This document shows, piece after piece, positions 10,309-20,000 of a stretch of 64,000 nt of DNA. The notes below the pieces were generated by a model. That model was not told where the DNA came from and ran no database searches. It worked only from the letters and a program-made list of their open reading frames with translations. Each line of letters opens with the position of its first letter. The stretch's first letter is position 1. Both the position numbers and the translations under genes were made by a program. Source of the DNA: Nitzschia sp. pyKryTriq1 (Eukaryota > Bacillariophyta > Bacillariophyceae > Bacillariales > Bacillariaceae); assembly GCA_956465555.1 (NCBI GenBank), contig OY101115.1, positions 4,006,120-4,070,119 on the forward strand, in the 5' to 3' direction.

Positions 10309-11697
10309 ATGAACATGAAAAGACCATCCTGTTTCATGGCTTCTAAGAGACTCATGGGTAATCATAGAATTCCCCTCTTGGTGTATTATGTCTCGGCTGT
10401 CGTCATTCTGGTGCCATCATCATCATTGGCTTCCATGGAGATGGGGCGAGCATCGGCGCTGAATCCATCACCCCTCGTTTCGACTGGAATTAAAAACCTT
10501 GGAAATACTTGCTATATGAATGCCCAATTGCAATGTGCCTGGCATATTCCACTGTTACGACAGCTGGCTATGGAAACGGAGCCGGTGGATCCATCGTCCC
10601 GAGGAAACAAAGAAGATGACGAGTCATCTAACAACACCGATGATGATGTTGATGTTGTTGTCACAACTAAAACTTCCACCGCAAAAGAAGAATCCGACGC
10701 CAAGATTGCTCTTCGAGAGTTATTTGCCGACATGAAACTTGCTGCTTCTCAACATTTACCTGCGGTTGCACCACGAAGCTTTTGCATGCGACTGGGTATA
10801 CCGCCAATGGTCCAGCAGGATTCCCAAGAGTTTTGGAAGCTCTTATTGCCGGCTCTGGAGCAGGAGTCCATAACGGATCTTTACAAGGGATCTTTCGAAG
10901 GATATATCACTGCTTTAGATGGGTCCGGTAGAGAACGTCGGCGAGAGGAACTATTCCTTGACCTATCTCTCGACGTTGGAAAGAGGTAAGTGGATCGTGA
11001 CGCAAATTATGCTTTGTCACCTCGTGGACTTGTCTTAAAAAAATCTTTTCTATTTAGTTCATCACTACTAGATTCCTTGAACGAGAGTTTCGGCGAACCC
11101 GAATTGCTAAGTGTCGCGGAAGGTAATGGGTGGAGGCCCGAAAAAGGTGCTGACAAGATCGACGCACACAAGGGCTCCTCATTGATTGTCCAAGGTCTCC
11201 CTCCGATTTTGCAGTTTCATTTGAAGCGTTTCACGTATGATTGGCAAACAGATAGTATGAACAAAGTCAATTCGCGGCTGATATTTCCTTCGGAGCTTGA
11301 TCTGTCGACAATTTGCAAATCACCCAATGGTGAAGATACCACAGAGCTTGCTACGACCTATGACTTGCAATCCATTGTAATTCACATGGGGAAATATGGT
11401 ATGGGCCATTATTATGCTTACGTTCGACCAGATATTTGCAGCGACACTTGGTACCGATTCAATGATGACATTGTCGAAAAAGTGAGCGAAGCGGAAGTTT
11501 TTGAGGACGCCTACGGAGGAGCAGCCGCTAGGGATGATTCGTCCCAAAAGGGGAAACATGGATCGGTCCTAGGGAGGCTTTTTCGGAGATTTGGAGGGCA
11601 GGGCGGCAACTCGTACGGATACGGTGGTAGTACAAGCAACGCCTACGTTGTACAATATGTCCGAAGAAGTGACCGACGGAAACTCTATCCTGAATAA
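10309..11697 (+). CDS. ubiquitin-specific protease (USP7-like catalytic domain) with secretory leader
   Basis: This is a cysteine deubiquitinase of the USP/UCH family, 438 aa. Exons are 10309-10985 and 11058-11697, with a 72-bp GT-AG intron and a shared AG|T codon. The Cys box is GIKNLGNTCYMNAQLQC (Cys about 68), the QDSQEF box follows, and the His box is GHYYAYV (His about 343) with a following FNDD. The catalytic domain resembles that of USP7, but the TRAF and ubiquitin-like domains of USP7 are absent. Before the Cys box is a hydrophobic leader, IPLLVYYVSAVVILVPSSSL, that looks like a signal peptide and is followed by only about 20 residues. This suggests entry into the secretory route or the periplastidal compartment rather than the cytosol. 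The frame extends 24 codons upstream without an ATG. Confidence 0.82.
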
Positions 11698-11777
11698 AGC
11701 GACAAAATCCTGCACTACTACTACCACTCGTGATATAGACAAAATGACTACTTCGTACTGTAGACATTATGCTCGTT

Positions 11778-13247
11778 TTACGCAAAGATTTCTGGATATT
11801 CCTCCGGGCCAGTTGGCCAAATGTTCGTTGCCAATTGCTTCATATCCTCCGCCATGGGGGCAACAAATGTCATTCGTTCGCCTGTGACTGGATGATCGAC
11901 TTCGAGCTGGTAGGCATGTAACAGCGGCCGTTGGATGCCATGGGATTTCAATAGTCGCTTGTTCCAATCAGCGATGCCGTAGACATCGTCGCCATAGATA
12001 GGCGTATGACGATCTTGCAAATGGACCCTGATTTGATGCGTCCGACCCGTTTCGATCCGAACTTGCACGACTGCTAGCTTGCTATCGAATGCTAGCGTAT
12101 CAACAAAAGATAGAGCCCGTCGGCCCTTTTGTAACATTGTCGGCGAAAAGCGGTCCTTTGGAGCTGTGCCACTAGAGTCTTTGCGGTGGGGGTCAGGGAC
12201 TACTCTCATTCGCTGACGGTGGATCGGGTGTCTGCCAATTGGCTTGTCAATAACCACTTTTCGTCCAGGGTTACCTACTGTGATTGCCATGTATGTTTTC
12301 TTGGTGGTCCGAGCAGCAAACGCCTCTGACAAGGTCGCGAGGGCTTGACTTGTTTTCGCCACGACTAGAACTCCTGTCGTTCCCTTATCCAACCGATGCA
12401 CAATCCCAGGACGAAAGGAAAGAGTCTCGCCATCTGCTCCTGTAGGATCCTCCTTGGAGCCTGTCGACGAAGAAGTATCCGCATCCTTTCCGACAAAATC
12501 CCCACTGCCGTACGGACTTGTGGAGAGATAGTAAGCCAACGCATTCACCACGGTTCCATCCCAGTTTCCAGCAGCGGGATGGACCACCATACCTGCAGCC
12601 TTATTGAGAACAATCATGTATTCATCTTCATAGATGATATCGAGTGGCAGATTCTGTGGCTCAATCTCCAACGGCTTTTCTTCTCGTGGCACGGCCACCC
12701 GAAGAGTCGTCCCTGCCGCTACCTTGTGAGATTTTCGATTCAATACTGTCTCGTCTCCATCCTGGACGAGCCCGTCTTCGACCATAGTTCCGCATACAGA
12801 TCTTGATAGTGTTGGTATCAAGGACGCAATCACTGCGTCAATTCTCTTATTGTGAAGCTCTGGGGGAACTACAAATTCTTGAACGGCGTCGGCGACTTGA
12901 TCCTCGAACCGTCCGTCATCCACGTCGTCGTCGCCGCCGCCATCTTCATCACCATCGTCAGTGTCTGCGGCTGAACCAAGCTCATTTACCAAGGCAAGTT
13001 CTTGCAAGTCCATTTGTGCTTCAAACGCCTCCACCGCTTCCAAGTCAAAGAGAAGATTGGGTGGCGGTTTGGCAAATAACTTGGAGGAGGAGGAGGGCGC
13101 TAGGCGAAGGGTATTTTCATTATTGTGAAGGACATCCAACGGCGAGAAGGCAGCAACCTCATTGTTGCTGGGAACAAAAACAACTAGTAGCAACCACACC
13201 AGAGACCAACATGCTATCGTGTCGCACTGTTTCTGTATTCTTGCCAT
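11778..13247 (-). CDS. plastid-targeted RluD-type rRNA pseudouridine synthase
   Basis: This enzyme of the RluA/RluD family converts uridine to pseudouridine, most likely in plastid 23S rRNA. It has 489 aa and a single exon. The N-terminus is a signal peptide (SLVWLLLVVFVPSNNEVAAF) with an AF-type site and a transit-like stretch. An acidic linker follows, then an S4-like RNA-binding domain (KRIDAVIASLIPTLSRSV, about 130-190). The catalytic motif is GIVHRLDKGTTGVLVVAK with the essential Asp near residue 285. The C-terminal TGRTHQIRVHL and PIYGDDVYG blocks are standard for the family. It ends 80 bp from the USP gene in a tail-to-tail arrangement. The ATG at 13247 gives the full leader. Confidence 0.9.
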   Translation of the reverse strand: MARIQKQCDTIACWSLVWLLLVVFVPSNNEVAAFSPLDVLHNNENTLRLAPSSSSKLFAKPPPNLLFDLEAVEAFEAQMDLQELALVNELGSAADTDDGDEDGGGDDDVDDGRFEDQVADAVQEFVVPPELHNKRIDAVIASLIPTLSRSVCGTMVEDGLVQDGDETVLNRKSHKVAAGTTLRVAVPREEKPLEIEPQNLPLDIIYEDEYMIVLNKAAGMVVHPAAGNWDGTVVNALAYYLSTSPYGSGDFVGKDADTSSSTGSKEDPTGADGETLSFRPGIVHRLDKGTTGVLVVAKTSQALATLSEAFAARTTKKTYMAITVGNPGRKVVIDKPIGRHPIHRQRMRVVPDPHRKDSSGTAPKDRFSPTMLQKGRRALSFVDTLAFDSKLAVVQVRIETGRTHQIRVHLQDRHTPIYGDDVYGIADWNKRLLKSHGIQRPLLHAYQLEVDHPVTGERMTFVAPMAEDMKQLATNIWPTGPEEYPEIFA

Positions 13248-13712
13248 GCTAAATTACGTACTGTCCTGTTTTGGGTAGTATGGGGCAGAGGAGGATAGGG
13301 TCTGGATTTTCTTCTTTCTTCTGTCGTCGAGAGAATAAGCGAGAAGAAGGGCGATTCGATGGATATGATGTGATGTTGTGATACCGTTGTTCCGGTATTA
13401 GATGTGCTATGGTATCCATACCTCTGGTACTTGTACTGTACCGCTACACGTACTTGTACTGTACCGGCACCGGTATGTGAAATGCCGGTATCATGGGGGT
13501 GCGCTATGCGAGAAGTTGGGTCTGTTGGTTGTCATACCGCCACGTGGAGGACATCCATGCGCGCTGAACTCGCGAATGATTATTTTGTGAGCCAAAATCA
13601 TTATTCATGAGCACCGTAAACTGGGGGCAGTGGCAAGAAACAGCAGTACAAATCGCACGTACCAGGTACGCCTTTATTATGGTGGGCGGCGGGTGGTGGG
13701 TGATGTCCTACG
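13248..13712. other. divergent intergenic region with GTAC units
   Basis: This gap lies between the RluD-like gene (minus) and the coiled-coil orphan (plus), so it should hold two promoters. It contains GTACTTGTACTGTACCGC, ACTGTACCGGCACCGG and related units at about 13427-13475. A short inverted repeat, TTATTTTGTGAGCCAAAAT, lies around 13579-13597. Confidence 0.5.
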
Positions 13713-14501
13713 ATGAGTAAGTATTATGTCATCATTATGATATCAACAAAATTCTTTCTTGTTCTCATCCTTCTCATAATAGTATTGCGACGAATACATG
13801 TTGACCATGTCAAAAGTGGCCCCTCTTTCACTGCCCCTGGCAATAACTGGCAACAACGGTACTGTACCATCGCTACCACCGTTGCCCAGCTCACCCAAGA
13901 GAACTCGGCTCTCAAGCAGGAAAATGATCTGTTGAAGCAGCGAAACAAAAAGTTGCTAGACGAGTTGACCTCCTTGAAGAAAAACACCGCAGGAAACAAG
14001 CGCAAGGCTTCTGGTGATGATACCACCACTGCGACTTCGACAACCTCCAACAAAAAGTGCAAGACTCTATCGCAGCTCAAGCAACTCTTTGAAAAGTGGC
14101 AAAAGAGCCTCAGCCGGGAATCTGCCAAACACCGAATCAAGGGTTGTTCGTATGAAGCGATCGCCAAAGAGACCACACCGTGGAGCCGGCAGCAGTTTCT
14201 TGAAATGTTCGAGGACAAGGGGGGAATTCAAATCCAACCCCCTGTGGAGAACAAACCCACCTCTACGATCACGATTTTGCGTTTTGATCTGGCGGCGTGC
14301 AAGGCTCTGTTCCAAGCTTCGGGTGTCGAACTAGCGGAGACGGGCTACACTGCTCAGTACTGGCGTTCTCGCAACGTCCAAAAGAGTTTCAAGTGGGGCG
14401 ACGTTTCATCGGAGCTCACAGGCCTTGATGTGCACTACAACAAGTCCAAGCAGAGTCTTCAGCTTCACTTTCAGCTGAAAACTGAAGACTATTATTGGTA
14501 G
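13713..14501 (+). CDS. coiled-coil orphan protein, probably with a short in-frame 5' intron
   Basis: I do not recognise the family. Read without splicing it is 262 aa with an apparent membrane segment at residues 5-24. However, a GTAAGT donor at 13717 and a pyrimidine-rich acceptor ending AATAG at 13782 define a 66-bp in-frame intron covering exactly that hydrophobic stretch. Spliced, the protein starts M-I-L-R-R and has about 240 residues. It then shows a leucine-zipper-like coiled coil (VAQLTQENSALKQENDLL), a basic stretch (GNKRKASGDD, NKKCK) that could be a nuclear signal, and a C-terminal domain of about 130 residues rich in Trp and Gln. The spliced form looks like a nuclear DNA-binding or adaptor protein, but that is inference. 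No other ATG lies in frame after the intron. Confidence 0.55.
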   Translation: MSKYYVIIMISTKFFLVLILLIIVLRRIHVDHVKSGPSFTAPGNNWQQRYCTIATTVAQLTQENSALKQENDLLKQRNKKLLDELTSLKKNTAGNKRKASGDDTTTATSTTSNKKCKTLSQLKQLFEKWQKSLSRESAKHRIKGCSYEAIAKETTPWSRQQFLEMFEDKGGIQIQPPVENKPTSTITILRFDLAACKALFQASGVELAETGYTAQYWRSRNVQKSFKWGDVSSELTGLDVHYNKSKQSLQLHFQLKTEDYYW

Positions 14502-14797
14502 GAGTGCAGAGAATAGAAACCTGAAACTCATCTATTATCGATGCATGCATGCATGCACTATTTTGGCATTGACGGTCGTTCCAAGAATGGTGTATGAAGG
14601 ATCGCGACGAGCTTCCCATCAAACAAAGGTACAGGTTCTACTACTGTGGAAAATTGTACTGCGCCGCTGGAGCGCCGAATCATCATCATCAGCAGCAAAA
14701 CATTCAAATCATCTAGTAGAAGTATGTGAGATATAAACTACTTGCACGTGTATCGTTTACTGCAATAATAGTAACCTATTGAGATTTGCTTTGTGAT
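14502..14797. other. tail-to-tail gap with a short ATGC microsatellite
   Basis: No gene. A (ATGC)n run, ATGCATGCATGCATGC, lies at about 14542-14557. Confidence 0.5.
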
Positions 14798-16955
14798 TTA
14801 AGTTTCGGTGCGCCTTTTCTTGCTCCTTTTCATCGTACCCCCTGTGTTCGAGTACTGCTTCTCTACAGCCGCTCGTTCCTTCTTCAACCGGTCCACTTTT
14901 TGTTTCAGTGGCGTCTTGCCGGAAGGATCATTTTGCTTGCCGTGCTCAATCTCTCGTCGACGGTTTTTCAAGTTGTCGACCTTAATCTTCTTCTTCTCGA
15001 TACCGTGTTGCATTCTGCCGTATAAGTGCGAAGCCTTTCGACTCATCATTGTCTTGGCCAAGGCGTGAGCTTCCGCTTCTTCTTTTTGACGATGTTTGGC
15101 GGCTCGCTTCTTCTTCTCCGATGCATTCTTCTTGTCAGATAGATCTTCCTCCACTTCTTCCTCAGATTCGTCTTCATCCTCGTCGGCCTCCACTTCAGCA
15201 GATTCGTCCTCACTTGCCGCTTCCTCCATAATATCTGCGGCATCTTCCTCAGCATCCATAGCCTCGGACTCCAGGGGAAGAGACTCCCCATTTCGGAGGC
15301 GCTCAATATCCTCAGCATATGCTGGCTTGTATCCTTCCTCGTCGTGATCGACCCACGGGGAGAGGTGAGGTGGCAAGGTTTGACCGACCGCGTACTTAGC
15401 AATAGGCAGCAAAAACATAAAGTTCGAGCAGTCAAGAACCCACTGAGGCTGAACAAATTCTCTCGATTTCGGCAGCGAGTCGAAAGAAGCAGGTAGCTTG
15501 GGGCGATCGACAATATGATGCGTAATACTGGGATCATTCGCTGCAATCGGGCTATTTGGGCCTTCCCAGCCCACTTTGCCTCCATACGCGAGGCACACCA
15601 ACTCGAGGTATCCACGGGGAACTTCGCGCGAGAGGAAAAAGGTCAACCCAGCAAACAAACGTCTACGCTTCACAGCTTCATCGTCGGCTGCCAAATCTCC
15701 ACCTGGGATGGATATCCGGGCTTGGTCGTTCGCCATGCTCTCGAGTGCCGCCTTGAGAGGACCGGCAACGTCAACGTTGTCGTCTTCGTCGTCCTCTCCG
15801 TCGTCGCTATCTTCATTGATGCTATTCAGGGCAGCACCAACGCTTTTGATCAACTCTTTATCCTTCTTCTTTTCTTCCTTGGACTTTTTGGCGGCTGCTG
15901 GGGATTTTTCGGTGTCCTCCTCCACTTTCTCCGACACCACATTCGTGATTGCTCCGGTAGACGATTCCAAGGCATTTTTCAGATTACGAAGATTTGAACC
16001 AAGAATGTAGCTTGTACTTCCCTTCACTTCTCCATTTGCATCCAGGGATGGTAGAGGGTATCGAACTCCCAAATCGTTGTAGAGCTTGAACAAGACAAAA
16101 TGCAGAAGCGTCTCATAGAATTCAAAGAAAGTAGTCATCACGCGGTAATCGACGTCTTCGGGCATGAATTGCGTGAAGGAGTGCGGGACAATCCAACGAA
16201 TGGCTACACTTTGAATCGTCGCCTCCAAATAGACACCCTTGACAGAAATGAAAGATTTTGTCATGCATGCAGCAGTCGAGCAATAGGCGCCCCACGCTGA
16301 AGCCAATTGCTTTGCTTTGCTGATCACTTTGCTTTTGATTGAGGTAGTGCTTGGCAAAGCTGCGAAGAGGTAGACGAGAGTCAGCGCGTCATCCAGATCT
16401 GCAAGTGCATCCATAAATCGAGGATAGCGTTCTCGGACCAAGTGGTGCAATGTGTAGGTTGGGCAGATCGCATTCTTTCGTTGGGCTTCGTCCTTCTCGT
16501 TTCGCCCGGCTGATCGACGGATCTAAACCATGGTAAACAGAGAGGAACGCGGATGAGTATAATGATAATAACAGTGCTGTGAAAGTCAATATAATCAGAC
16601 TAACCTTTTTCATGAAAGAGCGAAATTCACGGAACTTTTCCAAGATGGGCTCATGAGCGATAGCTCGGATATCCTTGATGTGGTAGAAAGTTTGCCCTTT
16701 CTTGTTCCCTGGCACCTTCCCCCTTGGTTCCCTTGGGTAAATCCCTTTCAGAATACAAAGACGACGAAAGTCCTTGATGGTAACCTGCAACATTTTCAGA
16801 CACTTTGAACGGCCAACAAAAGTTGCCTCCAACCCAGCGTTGTTCCTTTTCTGCTTCTTTCCCATACGCGACAGCTTTCGCTTGGAGCCCATCTTTGAAT
16901 GGCTTGCAGCCTTGATGGACTTCTTCTTCTCGCGGCCCTTTACTCGATTTCCCAT
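14798..16955 (-). CDS. PES1: Pescadillo homologue (Nop7, PeBoW complex)
   Basis: Pescadillo works in the nucleolus with Bop1 and WDR12 homologues in 60S ribosomal subunit maturation. Exons are 16605-16955 and 14798-16522, joined across an 82-bp GT-AG intron between complete codons, giving 691 aa. The Pescadillo N-terminal domain includes DFRRLCILKGIYPREPRG, TFYHIKDIRAIAHEPIL, LVRERYPRFMDALADLDDAL and DVDYRVMTTFFEFYETLL. A BRCT domain follows at about 410-500 (FLSREVPRGYLELVCLAYGG, ITHHIVDRP, QPQWVLDCSNF, LPPHLSPWV). The C-terminus is a long acidic tract and then a basic coiled coil, as in other eukaryotes. The start at 16955 gives the basic MGNRVKGREKKK head; the frame continues upstream only without an ATG. 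Confidence 0.93.
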
Positions 16956-17430
16956 CTTGCTGTCTTTCTCGATAAATCCAATGAATAAGATGCAATAAAA
17001 GAAGTCGATGCAACTACGACGGAAATAATGAAATGACAATGGACGGAGGGCTTCCGAGAATCCAGAAGTAGTAAAACAAAAACAAAAAGCCGCGAAAGAA
17101 AAATTCTTTGGGTGGAGGAACCGATATCAGGTTATGGGTACGTACCACCCAAGCAATTTGCTTCTTTTCGTCTGTCCATTATCAGTTTCGTTAAAAACCG
17201 GGTTCCTTCCACCCACCATGTCCACGCCAACGTGTGCCACGTGAAAGGGATCTTTGAAGACGAAAGATGATGACGACGGCCATCGATCCATGATGATGAG
17301 ACGATGTCATGATGAAGATCGATCAATCGATCACTCGATCTCTCCATGACACGATCAAAGTAATGGCCGCGACAATACGATTGGTTTTTCAAATCACCAC
17401 TGCGAAAACATTTTCCTTTGAACCTCCAAG
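16956..17430. other. divergent promoter region between Pescadillo and TatA
   Basis: No gene seen. Repeated GATCGATC/ATCGATCG motifs lie around 17278-17340. No GTACCGG cluster is present apart from a single GGTACGTACC near 17137. Confidence 0.5.
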
Positions 17431-17835
17431 ATGAACCGAGTTATTTCTTCCTTGCTCATCGCCTTGGCCGCCCTGGCGAATGTGAACGCATTTGCACCGA
17501 GCAGCTCCAAGTCTGGTGTGCCATGTGTTAGGTCTTCCCCCCTTGCGCCGTCCTTCAACCAGCCAGCGGCTCTTCAACGGCAACGACAATCTGTGGCTCA
17601 AGTCCAGACGATGGGTCTTTTTGGCTTAGGTGCCCCCGAAATTGGTGTTATTTTGGTGGCAGCTGCCTTCCTGCTTGGACCTGAAAAGCTGGCGGAATTC
17701 GGAAAGGACGCCGGGAAGATTGCAGGTGAACTAAAGGAGGTTCCCAAGGAGTTCCAAAAGGGCATGGAAGAAGGAGAAGCACAAGCCAAGGCGGTCAAGC
17801 AAAAAATTGAAGCCGGGGAAGAAAAGAGCGAATAA
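17431..17835 (+). CDS. tatA: plastid Sec-independent translocase TatA, copy 1
   Basis: TatA/Tha4 forms the pore of the twin-arginine pathway, which carries folded proteins into the thylakoid lumen. This single-exon gene encodes 134 aa. A signal peptide (SSLLIALAALANVNAFAP) with the classic AFAP cleavage site is followed by a Ser/Pro-rich transit peptide. The Tat core starts near residue 62 with GLFGLGAPEIGVILVAAAF, then LLGPEKLAEFGK. An amphipathic helix and a charged Glu/Lys-rich tail complete it. A second, diverged TatA-like gene lies 1.1 kb downstream on the same strand. The usual bacterial FGPKKLP is LGPEKLA here. Confidence 0.92.
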   Translation: MNRVISSLLIALAALANVNAFAPSSSKSGVPCVRSSPLAPSFNQPAALQRQRQSVAQVQTMGLFGLGAPEIGVILVAAAFLLGPEKLAEFGKDAGKIAGELKEVPKEFQKGMEEGEAQAKAVKQKIEAGEEKSE

Positions 17836-18169
17836 ATATCTGCCAAGTACTTTCGAAGAATCATCCTTGCAAGCAAAACGTTTCCATGGTTATATTATGA
17901 TATATATCATCTCCTACTGCCTAAACCTATCCGATACACTTTACAAGAGTAAGGCATCGTAGTAATGCACCCCGCGTAACATTAGTGAATGAAACCATGA
18001 TATAGGAGACTAGTTCTTCCTAGAGGTCAATCGACTCGGAGCTCTTTTACTCTCTATCTCTCTGGCCTCAAGTCGACGAATATTGCTTTGGCAGTACTAC
18101 ATATTCGTCTACAAGCTAGAGAGGGAAGAGTTGAATTCTTCAACAAATTTTCTTTCACAGAAAGGATGA

Positions 18170-18340
18170 TACCTAGAGATGTTGCAGCAGGAGCATGCCA
18201 CTCCGATCCCGTAAAAACATCTTGGGCGTATTGTGGATGCGATCCAATGGCAGCTGGCCATGTGTGTTCAACATGCCGTAGATGTAGCTTTCGCAAAAAT
18301 CTATCGAGGTACACTCCTTCGTGCGCCGCCGCGGACACTC
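18170..18340 (-). pseudogene. decayed fragment of the APC2 C-terminus
   Basis: The minus strand encodes YIYGMLNTHGQLPLDRIHNT, which is almost the same as a block near the end of the intact APC2 gene at 33035-35116. At the DNA level GATGCGATCCAATGGCAGCT and the following TGGCCATGTGTGTTCAACAT match exactly, with flanking matches (GATGTTGCAG, GATCCCGTAA, CGAGGT). About 40 bp present in APC2 near the GATGTTGCAG end is missing here, and the frame is not kept. It represents a partial duplication of an ordinary host gene, without its start or promoter, and is unlikely to make a protein. Confidence 0.85.
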
Positions 18341-18524
18341 CTCTCCTACTTTGTAAACTCTCAGATGGATGGGCTTGGATACAATTCGACATGAGTGAGT
18401 GGAGCACGGACTCAAAGTATGGACCATTGTTGTGGTATCATCCCATTATCATTGTTTGTGAGAGTTATACCAGGTACTCCATGTTACAAGTTACAAGTAA
18501 GTAGACTATATGAATCATCATGCT

Positions 18525-18554
18525 CAGGGGTAAATAGGTCTTAATTTACCCCTG
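18525..18554. repeat. perfect 11-bp stem hairpin
   Basis: CAGGGGTAAAT at 18525-18535 is exactly complementary to ATTTACCCCTG at 18544-18554, with an 8-base loop. It sits in the spacer between the two TatA genes. It could be a small mobile-element terminus or an RNA structure; I see no T-run after it. Confidence 0.8.
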
Positions 18555-18945
18555 TCATCTGTCAGTACATAGCTACAGTACGAATATTCGTAGTCGTTTG
18601 AATCATCTATCTTGTGATCGTTTAGGTCCTTGCCTTTCCGACCTACACGTGGAATTGAGATGAGTAGTCAAATAAAAAGGACGTACTAGTATAAGGGGTG
18701 ATCTGATCGTGATTCGCCCTGTACAGTGCAGTAAGTACCGGTACAGGTACGGTACATAGGCATCAGTCGGTCGAACCCCCAAGGGATTCAACCCGCCCAC
18801 ATACAACAGCTGACAGGCAAAAGTAGCAGGGCATTCATGCTGCTGGCCACCCTTTTCAGAACACATACTAAGTACCGGTACTGTATTGATCTATTCCCTC
18901 GACTTACTGTATTGGGCTCTCTCTCCACCTATCAATCCAGAAAAC

Positions 18946-19410
18946 ATGAAGAGTCCCTACAAACTTTGGCTAGCCACTTTGGCATTGATGTGTTGCAGTT
19001 GGAGCGCAGTTGCCTTTCTTGTACTTCGGCCGGTCTCCAACCATAGCATTCTGTTCCGAGTTTCGAAGTCCAATGTCAAACAAATGGGAGGCTATCGGCA
19101 AGCCGAAGCGACTGCAACTACCCACGCTGCCTTGACACGGCAGAGACGGTCCGTGGCCGCTGTTCAAACTCAAGGACTATTTGGTCTTGGGGGCCTCGAA
19201 ATTGCCGTGATTTTGATTGTTGTCGCCTTTATCATTGGGCCTGAGAAATTAGGAAGTATGGTGGGTGGGATCAAGACTAGCTTGGATGACGTTCCTGATG
19301 AACTCAAGAAAATTCCTGAAGAATTTCAAAAGGGGTTGGAAGAAGGAGAAATAAACGCGAGGGCGCGGAATGCGAAAAAGATGGACCCGCCTCGCAAGAA
19401 AGAGGAGTAA
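18946..19410 (+). CDS. plastid TatA/TatB-like protein, copy 2
   Basis: This second plastid Tat component has 154 aa and a single exon. It carries a signal peptide (LWLATLALMCCSWSAVAF) ending at an AF site, then a transit peptide that is longer than in copy 1. The core, GLFGLGGLEIAVILIVVAF, is followed by IIGPEKLGSMVG and an amphipathic segment. EEFQKGLEEGE matches KEFQKGMEEGE of copy 1, so the two are tandem paralogues. The conserved Pro after FGLG in copy 1 is Leu here. It might act as TatB/Hcf106, as a second TatA, or in a different tissue or condition; length and the short tail favour TatA. The ATG at 18946 is the first that yields the signal peptide. Confidence 0.88.
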   Translation: MKSPYKLWLATLALMCCSWSAVAFLVLRPVSNHSILFRVSKSNVKQMGGYRQAEATATTHAALTRQRRSVAAVQTQGLFGLGGLEIAVILIVVAFIIGPEKLGSMVGGIKTSLDDVPDELKKIPEEFQKGLEEGEINARARNAKKMDPPRKKEE

Positions 19411-20000
19411 AGTCACCAAAATTATATTGTATCGAGCTCTTGATGCATACGATGGATAATTCAAAGATCTTCCCCCTGGACGCACGGCGGTACCGGAATG
19501 GTATGAGTAAATTATGCATACCGCTACCTCCAACGGAATGCATCCTCGTATCCAACATGAATAATCCGAAGCTAAATCGCGTATCCTCAATAGGGATCCG
19601 GAAACACTCTAAAGGATAGTTCTTATGGTCTATTCCCCAACCTGACACAGTCTAGCTAGTCTACTCTACTAGTAGTAGCTACTACTGTAGTAGTAGAGTG
19701 GATAGATCTACGTGCACGTACCGATAGGCACAAGTCAAGACAAGCGGTTCGAGTTTTCCTCAGTCGAATGAATCATCCGATTGGATACATGCAAATACAT
19801 CTACCGGTGCTTATGGTAAAGTACAGTATGAGCGTGCATTCGCCACTTTCCCGACACTGCCGACCAATGCGATATTCAAGATGCGATGTTGTTGACGATG
19901 ACGATTCAAATAAAACCCACTTCCGAGTGCTTCCCTCTAGTCTACCGTCTACCATTATTCTAATACCGGTACTCCAATCGTCTCATTTCACGAACCGAGA
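19411..20000. other. intergenic region with a GTAGTAG-rich hairpin
   Basis: No gene. Around 19661-19698 the sequence alternates CTACT and AGTAG so that CTCTACTAGTAGTAG faces CTACTACTGTAGTAGTAGAG, an imperfect hairpin. An ATACCGGTACTCC unit lies about 40 bp before the next start codon. Confidence 0.5.

Larger units (their letters stand above)
17836..18945. other. spacer between the two TatA genes
   Basis: No intact gene. It holds a decayed APC2 fragment, a perfect hairpin at 18525-18554 (both listed separately), CTCTCTA/TAGAGAG repeats at 18040-18125, and GTACCGGTAC units at about 18735-18760 and 18871-18882, the latter 65 bp before the second TatA start. Confidence 0.55.

Noticed and set aside
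18741-18800. tRNA-like GGTCGAACCCCC and GATTCAACCC pieces
   Set aside because: No cloverleaf with acceptor and anticodon stems can be drawn; I found no tRNA elsewhere in the window either.
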